From: Ctena decussata
Lineage: Eukaryota; Mollusca; Bivalvia; Lucinida; Lucinidae
DNA: 64,000 nt
Assembly: GCA_963989385.1 (NCBI GenBank)
Contig: OZ022512.1
Location: forward strand, 26,805,899-26,869,898
Direction of reading: 5' to 3'
The position numbers and the translations under genes were made by a program. Below the pieces are notes generated by a model. That model did not search any database and was not told where the DNA came from. It worked only from the letters and a program-made list of their open reading frames with translations. Of the stretch, positions 22,128 to 34,008 are shown one piece after another; the stretch's first letter is position 1, and every line of letters begins with the position of its first letter.

Positions 22128-22379
22128 CCGTGGATACACGGCGGTAATAATATCAATTTCCTTACCTATGCTTTCGACCGAGTCAGTTAATACCATACAT
22201 GCAAAAGTGGCTGACGACCGAGGGAGTCGACAGCAGTATCAGCTCGGTCGACAGCCATTAGCAATATTACCATTTACCGTTATTGGTAATGCTTCCGATC
22301 GTATTCTCGGTCGACAGCCACTTTGTATAGTACAGACGAAAACACAGGTAGCCAAATTGGTATTACCCCCGTATATGGA
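22128..22379. repeat. Foldback element with GGTCGACAGCCA words
   Basis: Left CGTGGATACACGGCGGTAAT and right ATTACCCCCGTATATGG are roughly inverted. The interior carries CGGTCGACAGCCA twice (22247, 22309) and GACCGAG words. The 135-codon ORF here is a by-product. Confidence 0.55.
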
Positions 22380-22532
22380 GAGTCTACCAAAACTGAAGTC
22401 ATACCGATATTATCGAGACTGCGGTGAGTTTCGAGGGTCATCTAAGCGTTTGATTGGCGTCCCGAGAAAGACTCAGATCAGCCTGCGCATGTAAAATATA
22501 AGGCTCAAAGGGATCTACTCAGTTTTCGGAGC

Positions 22533-22811
22533 TGTGCATGCTAATATCAGTGTTTACTGGTCGCACATAGCCTAAGGTTTCTTTTCTGTCGACGCCAAAT
22601 CATTTGTCCTTACTCTACGTCCCTTCCCATCAACAAAGCCAACAACAGTGACCAGCTTTTAAGCAATCTATGAAAAATTCTGTGCATGCTCATTTGAGTG
22701 TTTACTGTTCGCACATAGCCTAGTGACGCCAAATCATGTCCTTACTTTAACATCCCTTTCCATCACAAAGTCAACAACAGTGACCAGCTTTTAAGCAATC
22801 TATGAAAAATT
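22533..22811 (+). repeat. Two-copy tandem duplication, 148-bp period
   Basis: TGTGCATGCT...GAAAAATTC occurs at 22533-22680 and 22681-22811. The second copy lacks about 17 bases after CATAGCCTA. Confidence 0.85.
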
Positions 22812-23129
22812 CTATTTTCAGCTGTTATTCCAGTACATGTATTTTCAGAAGACGAAAACACTCATATATCGTTGGCAGTGCACATGGTGGACAATTTACA
22901 TTTTTTGTCGCGTAGGCTAATCCTGACTTCGCAAAGTAGCAAAACTTTTCAATACCCTTACCGTGCACCTTTACCTATATTTTATTTCCTCCCATCAAAA
23001 TTGCACGAAAACGCCTTGAGCAGACATTAAAAATGCAACTTCTCTTAGCAGTTTCGAGTATAAGCTAAATAATCCAAAGCGCTATCCGCCCTTCGTATTT
23101 TGATAAATATGTAGCTGTCTCATATCGGC

Positions 23130-23187
23130 CAGGTCTTACATGCACGCCTGCGACTAGAACGCAGCTCTTTGAAATTTGGTTGGTAAC
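23130..23187 (+). pseudogene. LINE fragment, left part, interrupted
   Basis: CATGCACGCCTGCGACTAGA translates to HARLRLERSSLK, the block that precedes the C-terminal zinc knuckle of many non-LTR reverse transcriptases. It is cut by the element at 23188 and resumes at 24236. Confidence 0.6.
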
Positions 23188-24235
23188 TGTCAGAGAGTAG
23201 CTTTTCCCCCCTAGTAGTTTTCCCCCCGGAAAAATGACTATGATTTTTCCATAGTAGAATTTCCCACCGGAAAAATGGCTATATAGTAGAATTTCTCCCC
23301 CGGAAATATGACTATATAGCCAATTTTCCCCGGGGAAAATCTACTATAGCTGTTTTTGCATAGCCGTTTTTCCCCTCCATAGTGGATTTTCCCCCTGGTA
23401 ATATGATTGCAGGAAAACACGCTACATATTGGAATTTGCTCCTTCTCCAATTATAATAATGCGGTTCATAACTGAAGCAGAAATATGAGTACCTGTCCGT
23501 AAAATATTGATGGATAACAGATGCTAGAACCACCTGCATGTTTCCATCAGTTTGTCTTATTTTGTTTTGGGGGAAAACAGGTAGGCATTTTGCTTTTTCG
23601 TGTTAGTCAAAAAAGATATGAGTGTACGTGGTTGTGTGCATAAATTTGTTTAATTTTGTGTTTGTAAAAGCGTTCTTCTGTGCGTGCGTGCAGCAGAGTG
23701 CCTGGACTAGTGTTCGCCTTTCATGCAAAAGTCGTGGGCTCGACTCCCATTGGGACACATGTCCGATTATGGTTTTCAATGTAATAAACTCCCTACTAAA
23801 TCAAACATGACTAGACAAAGCACCCATTCGTATATCTTCCTGTAGCTTACATGCGTATGTTTCGTATAAAAAAATTCTGCGATGATAAAAAAATCACATC
23901 GTTTTCGTTCATTAAATTAGTAACTATTGATTATTATAAAAATATGGTTGCTAAATTTGCATATTGATTTTTTGGAATTAATTACGTTTATTACCTCCCT
24001 TGAAGTACCTACACATTTCTTATGCCATTAATTCCGTAAAATGTGTCTGTTACATTCCGTTCCGGTCCGCAAAATACCAATAACCATACCAAGTTCGCTA
24101 ATAGCCAATTTCCCGGTGGGGGAAAAACTACTATGGGGGAAAAGTGGCTCTATGAGGTCCGGACAATCCACTATATAGTCGTCCTTCCTATAGCCATTTT
24201 TCCGGGGGGAAAGGGGGAAAAACCACTCTCTGACA
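23188..24235. mobile_element. 1,048-bp TIR element with 5-bp TSD, inserted in a LINE
   Basis: TIR TGTCAGAGAGT(A/G)G(C/T)TTTT at both ends, with perfect GTAAC duplications at 23183-23187 and 24236-24240. Both subterminal regions repeat TTTTCCCCCGGAAAAATGGC and TATATAGTAG-like words (about eight copies). No transposase; a degraded tRNA-like SINE head sits at 23695-23790. Confidence 0.82.
23695..23790 (+). repeat. tRNA-like SINE head
   Basis: GTGCCTGGACTAGTGTTCGC and GTGGGCTCGACTCCCA resemble A and B boxes; related to 700-860. Confidence 0.5.
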
Positions 24236-24323
24236 GTAACCTCTTTTGCTCTTGTGACCAGATAGAGTCGCCTACACACTTCTTATTGCACTGTCCTAAT
24301 TACATACATCAACGACAACAGTA
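24236..24323 (+). pseudogene. LINE fragment with C-terminal zinc knuckle
   Basis: Translates to LFCSCDQIESPTHFLLHCPN, the C-x-C-x7-H-x4-C motif at the C-terminus of non-LTR retrotransposon ORF2 proteins. The reading frame is cut on both sides by DNA elements (23188-24235 and 24324-26075), so this is a dead fragment. A second copy of the region is at 26190-26275. Confidence 0.75.
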
Positions 24324-26075
24324 CAATGGACTCGACAGTATCGGATCAAGTTCAATAACACTCCTGTTTTGTTGTATATGATTTCTCACATTATGTATGT
24401 TATTACACATAACAATTGCAAAATATCCCTTCTATCTAACCATGTCAAAATATTTACGAAATTTATTCCTTTAAGGGCAGATAACCTATCCAGACTTGCA
24501 GGAGGGTCTTACGACAGTAACGAATCAGTTGCGACAGTATCGGATCATATGATATTTTTTTTATAAGAGAGTTCCTCTGAGGCGTTCTGCCAAACTTCTT
24601 AGCTTCAATAATTTGGCTACATAAACAGTTGGACCTATTATACTCTGAGAGGAAACTTTTACGGCCTTTCAACGATATTTTTCACGCGGCCCTTTACCAG
24701 CAACGGTTATGTCTGTTAGATAACAGTTGAATGTGTACAAATGTACAAGCATGTCTATAATCCTTAACTCGGTTATCCCCTGCGCTCCTGTAGCACGGAA
24801 CTACTCAAATAGTATAGACCATAATCTGACTTCGCAAAGAATTCACCCTGATAAGACCGTAGCGTCTGATCAGGATCAAGAAATTTATGGCGACTTTCCA
24901 CCTTAGCACTGGAATATCGATGCAAACAGTATAAACACTACATAGAGGATCTTACATGAGTGCTCATGTATTATTGAATTTATTAAACGAGTTGGGAAAA
25001 AGATAAGATGCGAGGCTTTGCCGAGCATCTTATCGGTTTTCCCCAACGAGTTTAATAAATTCAATAATACAAAAGCACGAATGTAAGATTCTATTTAGCA
25101 TATGACACTAAACTCACATTTTATTAGCAAAATTTGCACTAAAACGTCACAATTTCGCCATTAGAAAACGCGACGTTTTTATGGACGTCAACGTATAACG
25201 TTACGACGTAATTTGCATATTCAATCCACTAGTGGATTATCGTTTTTAATGCATGGCTTTATTACACTCTCAGATGCGACGTCATATGATAAATGGTCAT
25301 TCAACGAGGTCTGCTGCATTAATCTGAGTCTTCACAGTGTACAAATGTCCAGCTGATGAACGCAAAACATTAATGGGTCCACACACATGTTAGACGATCT
25401 CGAATGTTTCTTCAGAATGTTTAGCGGAAGCTTAGATATGCTACGCATAACCGCCATTATCCGACGGTAGTGTGAGGGGCGTGAGATGGGGGGTATTTTA
25501 CAGAAAGGATATTGTGCTATTTTAATACCGATCTTTTTTGAAAGAAGACACGGCATCAATTCAGGTAGTTGATTTGTGACTTGCTTTCAGCATCAGACTT
25601 GCATTTGACATAAAGTTTTCCAGCTAATGCCTGTATTTCAGTTCAAATTATATAATGATCCGTTACTGTCGCACATCGGTGCCCAACTTTTCAAGTCTTT
25701 AGTTTCATCAAATACTGGGATGTCACGAAAATAGTGATTGCCTGCAATTTTAGGGATGCCAGGACACATTACAAAGCAGAATCGGTTTCAATCGCCTAAT
25801 CATAAAATTGTGTAAACAACCGAAATTCGTTTTGGGGGTAACGAGCAACAGACAAAATGCAAGCGCCGCTGAAGTGGGACCAAGCTTTTCAACAACTCTG
25901 ATTTGATTCACAGCCGCGCATTTCGAATGAATTTTTCACCCTGCACTTTGTCATTGATCTAACTCGATGACTGTAGTATAATGGTAAAAAATAATTGCAT
26001 CATTTGTGAGAAAAATGGGTAATAACATAAGGGTGATCCGATACTGTCGATGATCCGATACTGTCGAGTGCACTG
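24324..26075. mobile_element. 1,752-bp TA-TSD element with reiterated TGATCCGATACTGTCG
   Basis: Inverted ends CARTGSACTCGACAGTATCG flanked by TA (24322-24323, 26076-26077), a Tc1/mariner/pogo-like arrangement. TGATCC(G)(A/T)TACTGTCG or its inverse occurs near 24334, 24510, 24530, 25660, 26034 and 26050. No transposase. It carries the hairpin-headed repeat 24958-25290. Confidence 0.75.
24958..25290. repeat. Hairpin-headed element with ACGTCA words
   Basis: Palindrome 24962-25076 with loop GCGAGGCTTTGCCGAGC, then GACGTCAACG, TTACGACGTAA and GCGACGTCATATGATAAA. Nested in 24324-26075. Confidence 0.65.
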
Positions 26076-26189
26076 TACTTATCAGCTTACCATACCACCT
26101 GACTGCCTCCGTTCTTTTTAATGGAATGCCTAGTGATTTTGTAACCGCGAATGCCACCATCTTCAAACACGTACAGCCTATATTGTTGC

Positions 26190-26275
26190 AACAAAACGAT
26201 TACTAGAATGCAGCTCTTTGACACTTGGTTATCAACCTTTTTCTCTTGCGGCCAGATAAAGTCGCCTGATATTGT
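26190..26275 (+). pseudogene. Second copy of the LINE C-terminal region
   Basis: GAATGCAGCTCTTTGACACT and GGCCAGATAAAGTCGCCTGA match the 23130/24236 LINE pieces; shifted frames and a stop show decay. Confidence 0.55.
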
Positions 26276-26660
26276 GATCGAATTAGTGATATCACAAGAT
26301 AGTTGCGATTTAGCGATATCACAAAATCGAATCAGTGGTATCGCAAAATCGATTTTGTGAATACTAAATCACAGCTATTTTGTGATGTCAATAAAATGGA
26401 AAAAGTGATATCACAAAATCATATCAAATTTTTGATATCACAAAATCTCTTTAGTAATGTCACTAAACGACTTTGTGATATCAAAAATTTTATTTTGTGA
26501 TATCACTAATTCATTCCTATTTAGTGATATCAGAAAAAAGACGATTTTGTGATACCACTAAATTGATTAAGCGATATCACATAATAGTGAGTGATATCAC
26601 AAAATAAATATTTGACATATTCGAATTAGCGATATCACAAATGTAATATAGTGATATCAT
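26270..26660. repeat. Cluster of GTGATATCAC palindromes
   Basis: About 14 copies of TTTTGTGATATCACTAA and near variants in about 390 bases, in both orientations and irregular spacing. No ORF. Confidence 0.85.
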
Positions 26661-26699
26661 AAAAAGGGGATTTATAGTAAGACGGCACCTTATAAGATA

Positions 26700-27046
26700 A
26701 CAGAATGACGTATCCTTTTTGGACATAGAAATTACATCATGAGCAACTCTGTTCTTCATCATGAGAACTGAAAATATTCGATAAAATTTCTCATGTAGAT
26801 CCTAAGTGAAGAATCCGATCAAAACTTTACAGGTAGTCACATCGAAAATGCACAGTGGTCTATAGAGCATTTATCATAAAACCACAAATTCATAACTTTC
26901 TCATTAAATGACAATTTTTTATAATCTCTGAATACAAAGTAAATTATTTAGGCTTAAACCTGATATAAAATACAGACAGATTCATTGGTATTAAAACTGC
27001 ACGCCAGCACAAAGATGACTGGCATGTACCTTCCTTCTTTATTTCT
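26700..27046. other. No gene seen
   Basis: AT-rich sequence without recognised repeats. Confidence 0.4.
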
Positions 27047-27154
27047 CCCAGCAGGCACATGACGTCAAAATGACGCCATGGTGACGTCGATTTGTCGTCA
27101 TTACGTCGAATCGACGTCAGTATGACATCATTTAAACGTCATGTGCCTGCTGGG
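27047..27154. repeat. 'CAGCAGGCACATGACGT' MITE, copy 3 (best ends)
   Basis: CCCAGCAGGCACATGACGTC is inverted as GACGTTTAAA...ACGTCATGTGCCTGCTGGG. Interior of GACGTCGA words. Confidence 0.88.
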
Positions 27155-28070
27155 TTATATTTATAGGCAAAAATGCCTTTCCAACAGCTAATAATATGCT
27201 ACAATCCAAGTTGTACGTAACGTTGTTCATGCACGCGACGTCAGGCCGCCTGAGTCTCCTGTAGACATTCTTTCTTGGAAATTTTCTTGATATCTGTTCA
27301 TCAAAATGAAATTTCAAACTATTTTTTCAGTGCCCACATTTAATTGCAAACTTTATACCCAGTAAACACGCTGGAAGCATAAATATTGACGCAAAACGGC
27401 TAGAAAAATTGTGTGTCTGCCGTGATGGCTGGCACATTGGAATAAACAGAATTGTTGCAATTTTAAAGAATAAAACGAACAGAAAATTTGACTATTCCAG
27501 TGTAAGAGAGATTTTTATTTCACTCATAAACACCAAAAGCGGCATTTTCACTCTTGACTTCGCCACTTTTGAAAATACTACTTTCAGTGCTCATTCGGTG
27601 ACACAAAAATCGATATTACACTGAAAAAGTAAAAAATATCCTCTATAATATAACGTGACGTTTCATTTGATAACGCCTCATTGAATAAGGTCATTACGAA
27701 ACGTCGACGCCCGGTTTTTACGCTTCTAAAACGCGTAATACGGGTTCAAAATAGTAGCCTACACGTTGAAAGGCAAAAAGGTGAAAATGCATAAGAATGA
27801 GATAACTGTATTCACTTATGTCATTTGGGGAAGTTAACCGTCTTAATTATCAGGGGCGTCGGAACGATTTTGACATTGGGGAGGCGGCGTTTTAATACCT
27901 TTTTGTCGCCTCTCCCCTCCCACACACACACCTCAACCTCCCCCCGCTCCGCCCCTACCACTAACCTTCAACAAAAAAAAAAAAAAAAAAAAAAAAAACC
28001 AAGTACATGGATGAATTTTGAAGGTTAACAGCATAAAATTTGTATCCAAATTCTGGAAACTTGTTTAGAG
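27155..28070. other. No gene; A run and C/T-rich patch
   Basis: 27972-27998 is a poly-A run following a CCTCCCACACACACACC patch. Otherwise nothing assignable. Confidence 0.45.
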
Positions 28071-28074
28071 GCTT

Positions 28075-28352
28075 TGCCTAGTTGTCCGCTTGACTACACG
28101 TCTTAAACATTAAAGCTGTGCCAAGCACATGTCTGTGCGGAATGTTAGTGCTCAGCTTGCCAGAGTGTCCGTCGTAGCCCTTGTGGCCACTGCCTCACTA
28201 AGTACCGCCTGGGTAATATAAAACGCAACACTGGGCCAGTCCGGTATCAGTGCTGTCAGAAGTCAGTGAAAATTAATCCGTCGTGACTGCGGTTCGAACC
28301 CGCGATCCCCAGATCTATAGGAGATACTCGATACACTTAGAATCTAAGGGGG
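28075..28352 (-). mobile_element. tRNA-derived SINE, minus orientation
   Basis: On the minus strand a tRNA-like head ends with CGCGGGTTCGAACCGCAGT (B box), followed by about 200 bases of body. A-box region GAGCTAGCCCCCCTTAG is weak. Confidence 0.55.
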
Positions 28353-28404
28353 GCTAGCTCGGAAAGTAAATAAAGAATCTGATAGACGGATGGATGGATG
28401 ACTT

Positions 28405-28461
28405 GCGACTTAACGTCTTTTTATTTTTACAGTATTTCAGTCATATCAGGAGTTGATTATA
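28405..28461 (-). mobile_element. SINE family A, 3' half of a split copy
   Basis: Inverse reads CTGATATGACTGAAATACTG then a GACGTTAAGTCGCAAGTC segment and an (ATCC)n tail. Its 5' half lies at 30882-31015, separated by the 28462-30881 element. Confidence 0.8.
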
Positions 28462-30881
28462 CACTGATTCTCAAGAAAGTGTAACTTTTGGGTAGTTAAA
28501 AAATCGAAAAAGTAAGCAAGTCATATAGAGATATTTCACTGTCATTTCACAACTTTGGTATCTCATGAAGCTAAATCTAAAGTATTGCACAGTAAATATC
28601 AAGTGAATTCAGATAACGAGAGACAACGTGAAGGCACTAAGCTTTCTCTCGAGTATTCTACGAGTCGTGTATACATATAGACTTGAAGCAATTACTGGAA
28701 GTAAAAGGGTATAATCCACCGAAGAGGCAAGTGATTTTGTTTAGGACGAAGTTGAGCTCTAGAAAGCTTCACTCTGCTATTTCTGAAAAAGCAAAATGCT
28801 CTTCCTCTACCAAAAAGAAGCAATACGACCTCATTGTACTTAACTAACATGAAAGAAAACTATTCCTGCAGAACACACACAGTTAAAGATCTGAAATCCT
28901 CAAGGAAAACTCCTGTTTTAAACTTTGAAACTGCAACCTGTCTGTATAAAACGCATATGCTTTATAGAGCATCTAGAATGGTTACACTGCTATTAATGTC
29001 TTCTGTACTGTCCCGTAAAATACACGATCTTAAAATGTGACAGTGAACTGTTTGTGTTTAGATACAAATATTAACATAAGTGGCTAAATGCGATATTGCT
29101 ACATGAACAAGTTCTATGTTTGACCACAGAGAAGTGTTTGCGTAACAATATGCCAGCCTGTTTGCTTTGTATGTCAGCAGTACTGCTTTGCATTTCAAGT
29201 TCTTTTCTCAGTTCTTAAATAGAAAAACTTGAAATCTCAATAGTTGTCATATGAGACTTTCCGACAAGAATATTTCAAGATACATGCATCTAAAGGTCAA
29301 GCATCTTTGACTTGTATATACTATGTTGTTATATGACAAAATATTACCATAAAATCATCTTATTAAGGCAGTGAAACTTGTTTTAAGTTTGTAATTTACG
29401 GGACATTAATGTTGTATTTGATCGCACAATTTCTCCAGTCTTCCCACTAAGAAAATATCCAATTTGTGAGGAAAATAACACTTATATAACACTTATAGGT
29501 AACTAAACCGCAGAAGAACATCACTTCTAGCGCTATATAAATTGCGAATTAGGCAATTTAGTTTTGCAGAATTGAAATTTAACCAAATTTTCCAAGAAAA
29601 CAAATTAAAATTACAGATAAAGAGAACAGATTACTCAGTCTAGGGCAGAGAATAAAGACACATATATTATAATTAATTTAAAACATAATTTCTAATCATC
29701 AGGTTTGTCGGAACTATTTTTCTTTAAAGAACTGCTATTAGATGTAACTGTATTTTACGGGACACATTTCTGTATTATACGGGACTGCTCGAACGTCGAT
29801 TTATTGCCTAAAAATAGACCATAGTGCATCAGTGCTTCATTTTAATTGCCCAATACAATCAGTGGAAAATATTTAGCGCATATATGGACACATCAAATTC
29901 AGTTTAAGAAGTAGGTAAATACTAAATGAATATTTTGTTGAATCAAGAAATCATAATATGAAAAATTCCAAAACTGAAAATATCTACCATGTTTTCAATC
30001 TTTTTCAGCTTCCGATTGGCCGTTCATGTGTACATTTTTAAATGAATAGGACAATGTGCCCTTTTTAAGAGTGTATAAGCTTCTTGCTGGGTCCATTCCT
30101 GTACTACTCAGAATTACTGTCCCGTATAATACGTCCCGTAAAATAATTTTATGAAACGTGAAACTTATTTTCTACGAAGCATATTCGTTAAGGGTTACGA
30201 TAGTTGTCCAATGACCAGTAGGGGTTGTTTCCTTTCTACGACAGGCAATAGTTGTCTTTCTTGTTTATATACTGGGTGACTCTGGCTTGACTCGTAAAAT
30301 ACACTTGAAAATTTACGTTTTTTTCAGAATACTAAGGACGCGTCAAAACAAAATTTGAAATTAATAGATAGTAAAAAAACTATTTATGGCCTGTCAGAGT
30401 GACTGATAATGACCTCCTTGATGAAAAAAACAAACCTTGTTAGCCTCATCCGAAACTTTGGAATGCATTGTTAATGCTTGGGCTCGTAGAATACACAGAA
30501 CTCAGTGACAAGAAAAGGTCATGAGTTAAACAAAGCATTGTGTTCCAACGCATACCCATTAATTACTAGTCGAAAGGACTCGATAAAACCAAACTTTCCA
30601 AGTCATGACTATTTGCTTCACGCCTAAAGTCTTCAAAAGAATTTAAGGTAAATATTGACATCTTTAATTATGACATGCAAAAAATAGGGGGGTCCTTCAG
30701 TATCAGGTATGATAATGTGAGTATTTCCGTGTATTTGAATCAATATTATAACTTAAATATTTTAGGTAGTAGCAGAAATTTCAGAGCATGCACTTATTTG
30801 ATTTAATCGACAACTCAAAATAAAATTATACATGCGTTTAAAGCCATGACACCATTCGTTACACTTTCTTGAGAATCAGTG
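28462..30881. mobile_element. 2,420-bp TA-TSD element with reiterated CCCGTAAAATACAC, inserted in a SINE
   Basis: TIR CACTGATTCTCAAGAAAGTG (24 bp with following TAAC) at both ends, flanked by TA (or TATA). CCCGTAAAATAC or its inverse recurs near 29012, 29395, 29752, 29775, 30120, 30138, 30294 and 30483. No long ORF. The flanking SINE halves rejoin cleanly when the element is removed. Confidence 0.85.
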
Positions 30882-31015
30882 TATAATGAAAGTCTGTATG
30901 CGATAGAACCGCGCTTACGATTGAAAATATTCCCGCTTACTGCGAGGATCGAACCCGAGACCGCTAGATCAGCAGGCCAGTGCATAACCACTGAGCGAAC
31001 GGGGCTCCTAAAGAA
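30882..31015 (-). mobile_element. SINE family A, 5' (tRNA) half of the split copy
   Basis: Inverse starts GGAGCCCCGTTCGCTCAGTG (A box), GTCTCGGGTTCGATCC (B box), then AATATTTTCAATCGTAAGC and ACTTTCATTAT, stopping at the insertion. Confidence 0.85.
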
Positions 31016-31019
31016 TCTG

Positions 31020-32500
31020 AGTATATGTTTGAACAGACTCATTGTTTCATGCAGTACGATTAAGTTTTCATTTGGGTGGCGTCGTGTGAAAATGTATCTT
31101 ATCATTTAAGTCTCGATGATATTAAAATCAATCTGCGCATAAGATCAGACTGACCAGAGCCTTTACTTTTCACAATTAAGATGCTCCAGGATTCATACGT
31201 GATATCAGCGAAAGGAAAGAGGCTGCACAGATGTTATAGGCTATAGGCTGCACAGATGCGCAGGTTGATCTGCATGACTCCTATTCGCACATGTTGTAAG
31301 GTATATTTTCACATGATTTAATTGCATTTGGTCTTGACATCCGACTTGCCCTTGTCATGATTTGAACAATTTGCCATGTTTAATTTAAAAATCACAATGT
31401 GATAATCGGGTGCGAAAGTGTGTCTTCTTCAACACCCGTTTACATATTCAATCGTTAATCCTTTACGCCTGCAAGCAATTTTTAAAGCGTGAACTAGCAT
31501 GACGCCTGTTGTGACTTGGCAAAATAGCGACGTGTGAGGTGTGAAAGTGTCCTTTTCTTTTATTTTTCTCCCTTCTTTCATTCTTAAGCTAGGCAGAATC
31601 ATATTCTTGCCGAAAATATTGGGGCGGCGGTCGCCTCCCCTGCCTCCCCTGTTCCGACGGCCATGTAATTATAGTTTTATTTGAGACCATGACACCGACG
31701 ACTTACCTCCCGAAATGGCAACTTTTAATTCAATTGTCTCCTTAGTAAACGAAGTCAGAATTTGCTTAAACGGTATTTTTTTTCTTTGAAAGATGTACAT
31801 GTGGTGTTATCATACACAACGAATTTAGAGGATTTGGACGGAAGTTCTAAGCTTATAGAGTCAATTTCCTTACAAACAATATGACAACATATGCCACATA
31901 TGCTATTCACAACATGACATATGTCAGCATATCAGTTAAACTTGTACTAATGTAAACGACAAATGACATATTCTCAAAAGCTAAGCGTAAGACTTATCGA
32001 GAAAAAGTAACGTACTTGCTATCAAATGCTTCAAGGACAAAGGTGCCTTTCAGTAATGACTGTGATAACAGGGTACTGAGATGTTTACTAAATTCCAACA
32101 AGAAAAGATTTACTAAATTCCAACAAGAAAAGACAGTAAATAAATAAATATAGCAATCGGTGAACCAAACCAACCATCCCAAACAATGTACATATATCAT
32201 TTCCACATATACTTGTCAGTAGAAAACAAGCTCTTTATTACGATTTTCGGCCCTCATAGGAGCACATATAGTGGTACAGAATGAGCAATGAGCAAACTAA
32301 CAAATCAAGGAAAGAATTCCAAATGACAGAATGAGCAAAATAAGAGATACAAGATCAGAAAGTATACCTCCCAAGAGATGATACAAGTACCGTGATACAT
32401 TTAGGATAAATAAATACTAGCCTTAAAGCAGTCTCAATGAGATGATATATTAACTACATTAAGTTAACAATACCCTAAGATGAAGATACATGTCACTGCA
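31020..32500. other. Gene-poor stretch
   Basis: Fragments only: ACATATGCC/GACATATGTC words at 31870-31945 and a 24-bp tandem duplication at 32082-32132 (TTTACTAAATTCCAACAAGA). Confidence 0.5.
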
Positions 32501-32536
32501 GTACGCGGTACATCATAGAGATCCGTAGCATGCTCT

Positions 32537-32706
32537 GTCTATATATAATCCGAGCCTTCTCTGAGTGAAAAAGCCTATTTATAATTTTGATTGGCGGCTT
32601 ATTGACCCAATAAGGGTTTGCAGCCAGAGAAGACTCGGGTTATCTATATAGTGCCCACCAAATACATACATACATACATACATACATACATAGATAGATA
32701 GATAGA
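32537..32706. repeat. Diverged palindrome followed by (ATAC)n and (GATA)n
   Basis: TATATAATCCGAGCCTTCTC is roughly inverted to GAGAAGACTCGGGTTATCTA at about 32626-32648. Microsatellites at 32662-32691 and 32690-32706. Confidence 0.7.
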
Positions 32707-32709
32707 TTT

Positions 32710-33200
32710 TCATGCTGTAAGAGCACCTGAACTGAAATCGATATTTGCACGGTTTAACCCAAACATTTATGCTGAACGCGCCTAAAATTCACTGCTGAAT
32801 ACCTCAAGCAAGTGTCGCAATTTCCGGTTGAGAAAAAATTAAGGTATGTGACACATGTTTCCCGCTTTGAAAGAAAACAGAATAAAACGATTGAAAAGCT
32901 CAAAAACTAATCGATTACAGATGAAGAATAGATTGGTTTTTCATTTTTATTCACAGATAAATTATTTTTGTCGAAGTCAAGTGTATTTCCTTTTTTTTAC
33001 AGAACGTTCTTTCATTCGATCTGTTTCATTTTCTGTTCTTTATGCTGCACCCTCTTTTTTAGCAGTCACACAGTGTTCTCTTGGAGCATTAGGGGCCATT
33101 GAGTGATATAGACAGGTAATGGTTATCCTGTATTCATGAATCTCATGAAACGATTCATGCCAGTCTGATTCACAGCATTTTCTGTGGGGAGGTTGAATCA
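32710..33200. other. No gene seen
   Basis: AT-rich; an 83-codon ORF at 32855-33106 has no recognisable domain. Confidence 0.4.
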
Positions 33201-33668
33201 TAGGCACCTGATTACAGAAATTCAGAATCCAGCGTTATAGTAAGTAATACTGAAGGCTTCTCACTCGCTAGTTTTGAATCAACGGAAGTGTATCTGGTTC
33301 CTTGTTCCTCAAGCGACTATTAAACTGATTGTCGTTTTATGCTATTGACATGTGCAGACGTTTTGGTAAAGACGCACTGTTGTCAAAAAAGCGGTTGTAA
33401 ACAAAAGAATCAATGTTGAAATCGTATTAAAATATTAAATTGAACATAAACCATTCGACAGAAAGATGAACTTAGTCAAATGAGCAACTTTGGTAAGACC
33501 TCGGAAACTATCTGCACACGTCAATAGCATAAAACGACAATCAGTTTAATAGTCGCTTGTGGAACCAGGAACCAGACACACTTCCGTTGATTCAAAACTA
33601 GCGAGTGAGAAGCCTTCAGTATTACTTACTATAACGCTGGATTCTGAATTTTTGTAATCAGGTGCCTG
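33201..33668. mobile_element. Foldback element, two 158-bp arms
   Basis: 33201-33358 and 33511-33668 are inverted copies, more than 90% identical by eye, with a 152-base non-repeated centre. Long arms and a short centre suggest a foldback transposon. Confidence 0.85.
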
Positions 33669-34008
33669 TGGTTGAATCTAGATCTATCTGTCGATACTGG
33701 GACGATCATTTTCTGATCATTACCTCAGGTGTGGTGGAAATCAATTGAACATTACATACATGAGTGTGAAAACTACGAAAATCTAAGAGAAGAATTATCA
33801 GTAAGACTATATCAGATGACCGGATTAACCACAGACATTTGTTGTTGTTGTTGTCAGTAAAATGATCAGATTTGGGGTCAGTAGGTGCATTTGGTCGAAA
33901 ATTGATCTCCTGCAGCTTTTTTCTCACTTATTTTTACATTTTAGTATACCTGAACACCTCCTTAACTGAGATAAATGGTTTGGTCATGTATAGAAAACGT
34001 TTGCAATT

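Noticed and set aside
22087..22494. 135-codon ORF
   Set aside because: It spans a foldback repeat (22128-22379); composition follows the repeat.
26078..26166. Minus-strand peptide with protein-like look next to the LINE piece
   Set aside because: Too short, unrecognised, and flanked by element ends; could be LINE or chance.
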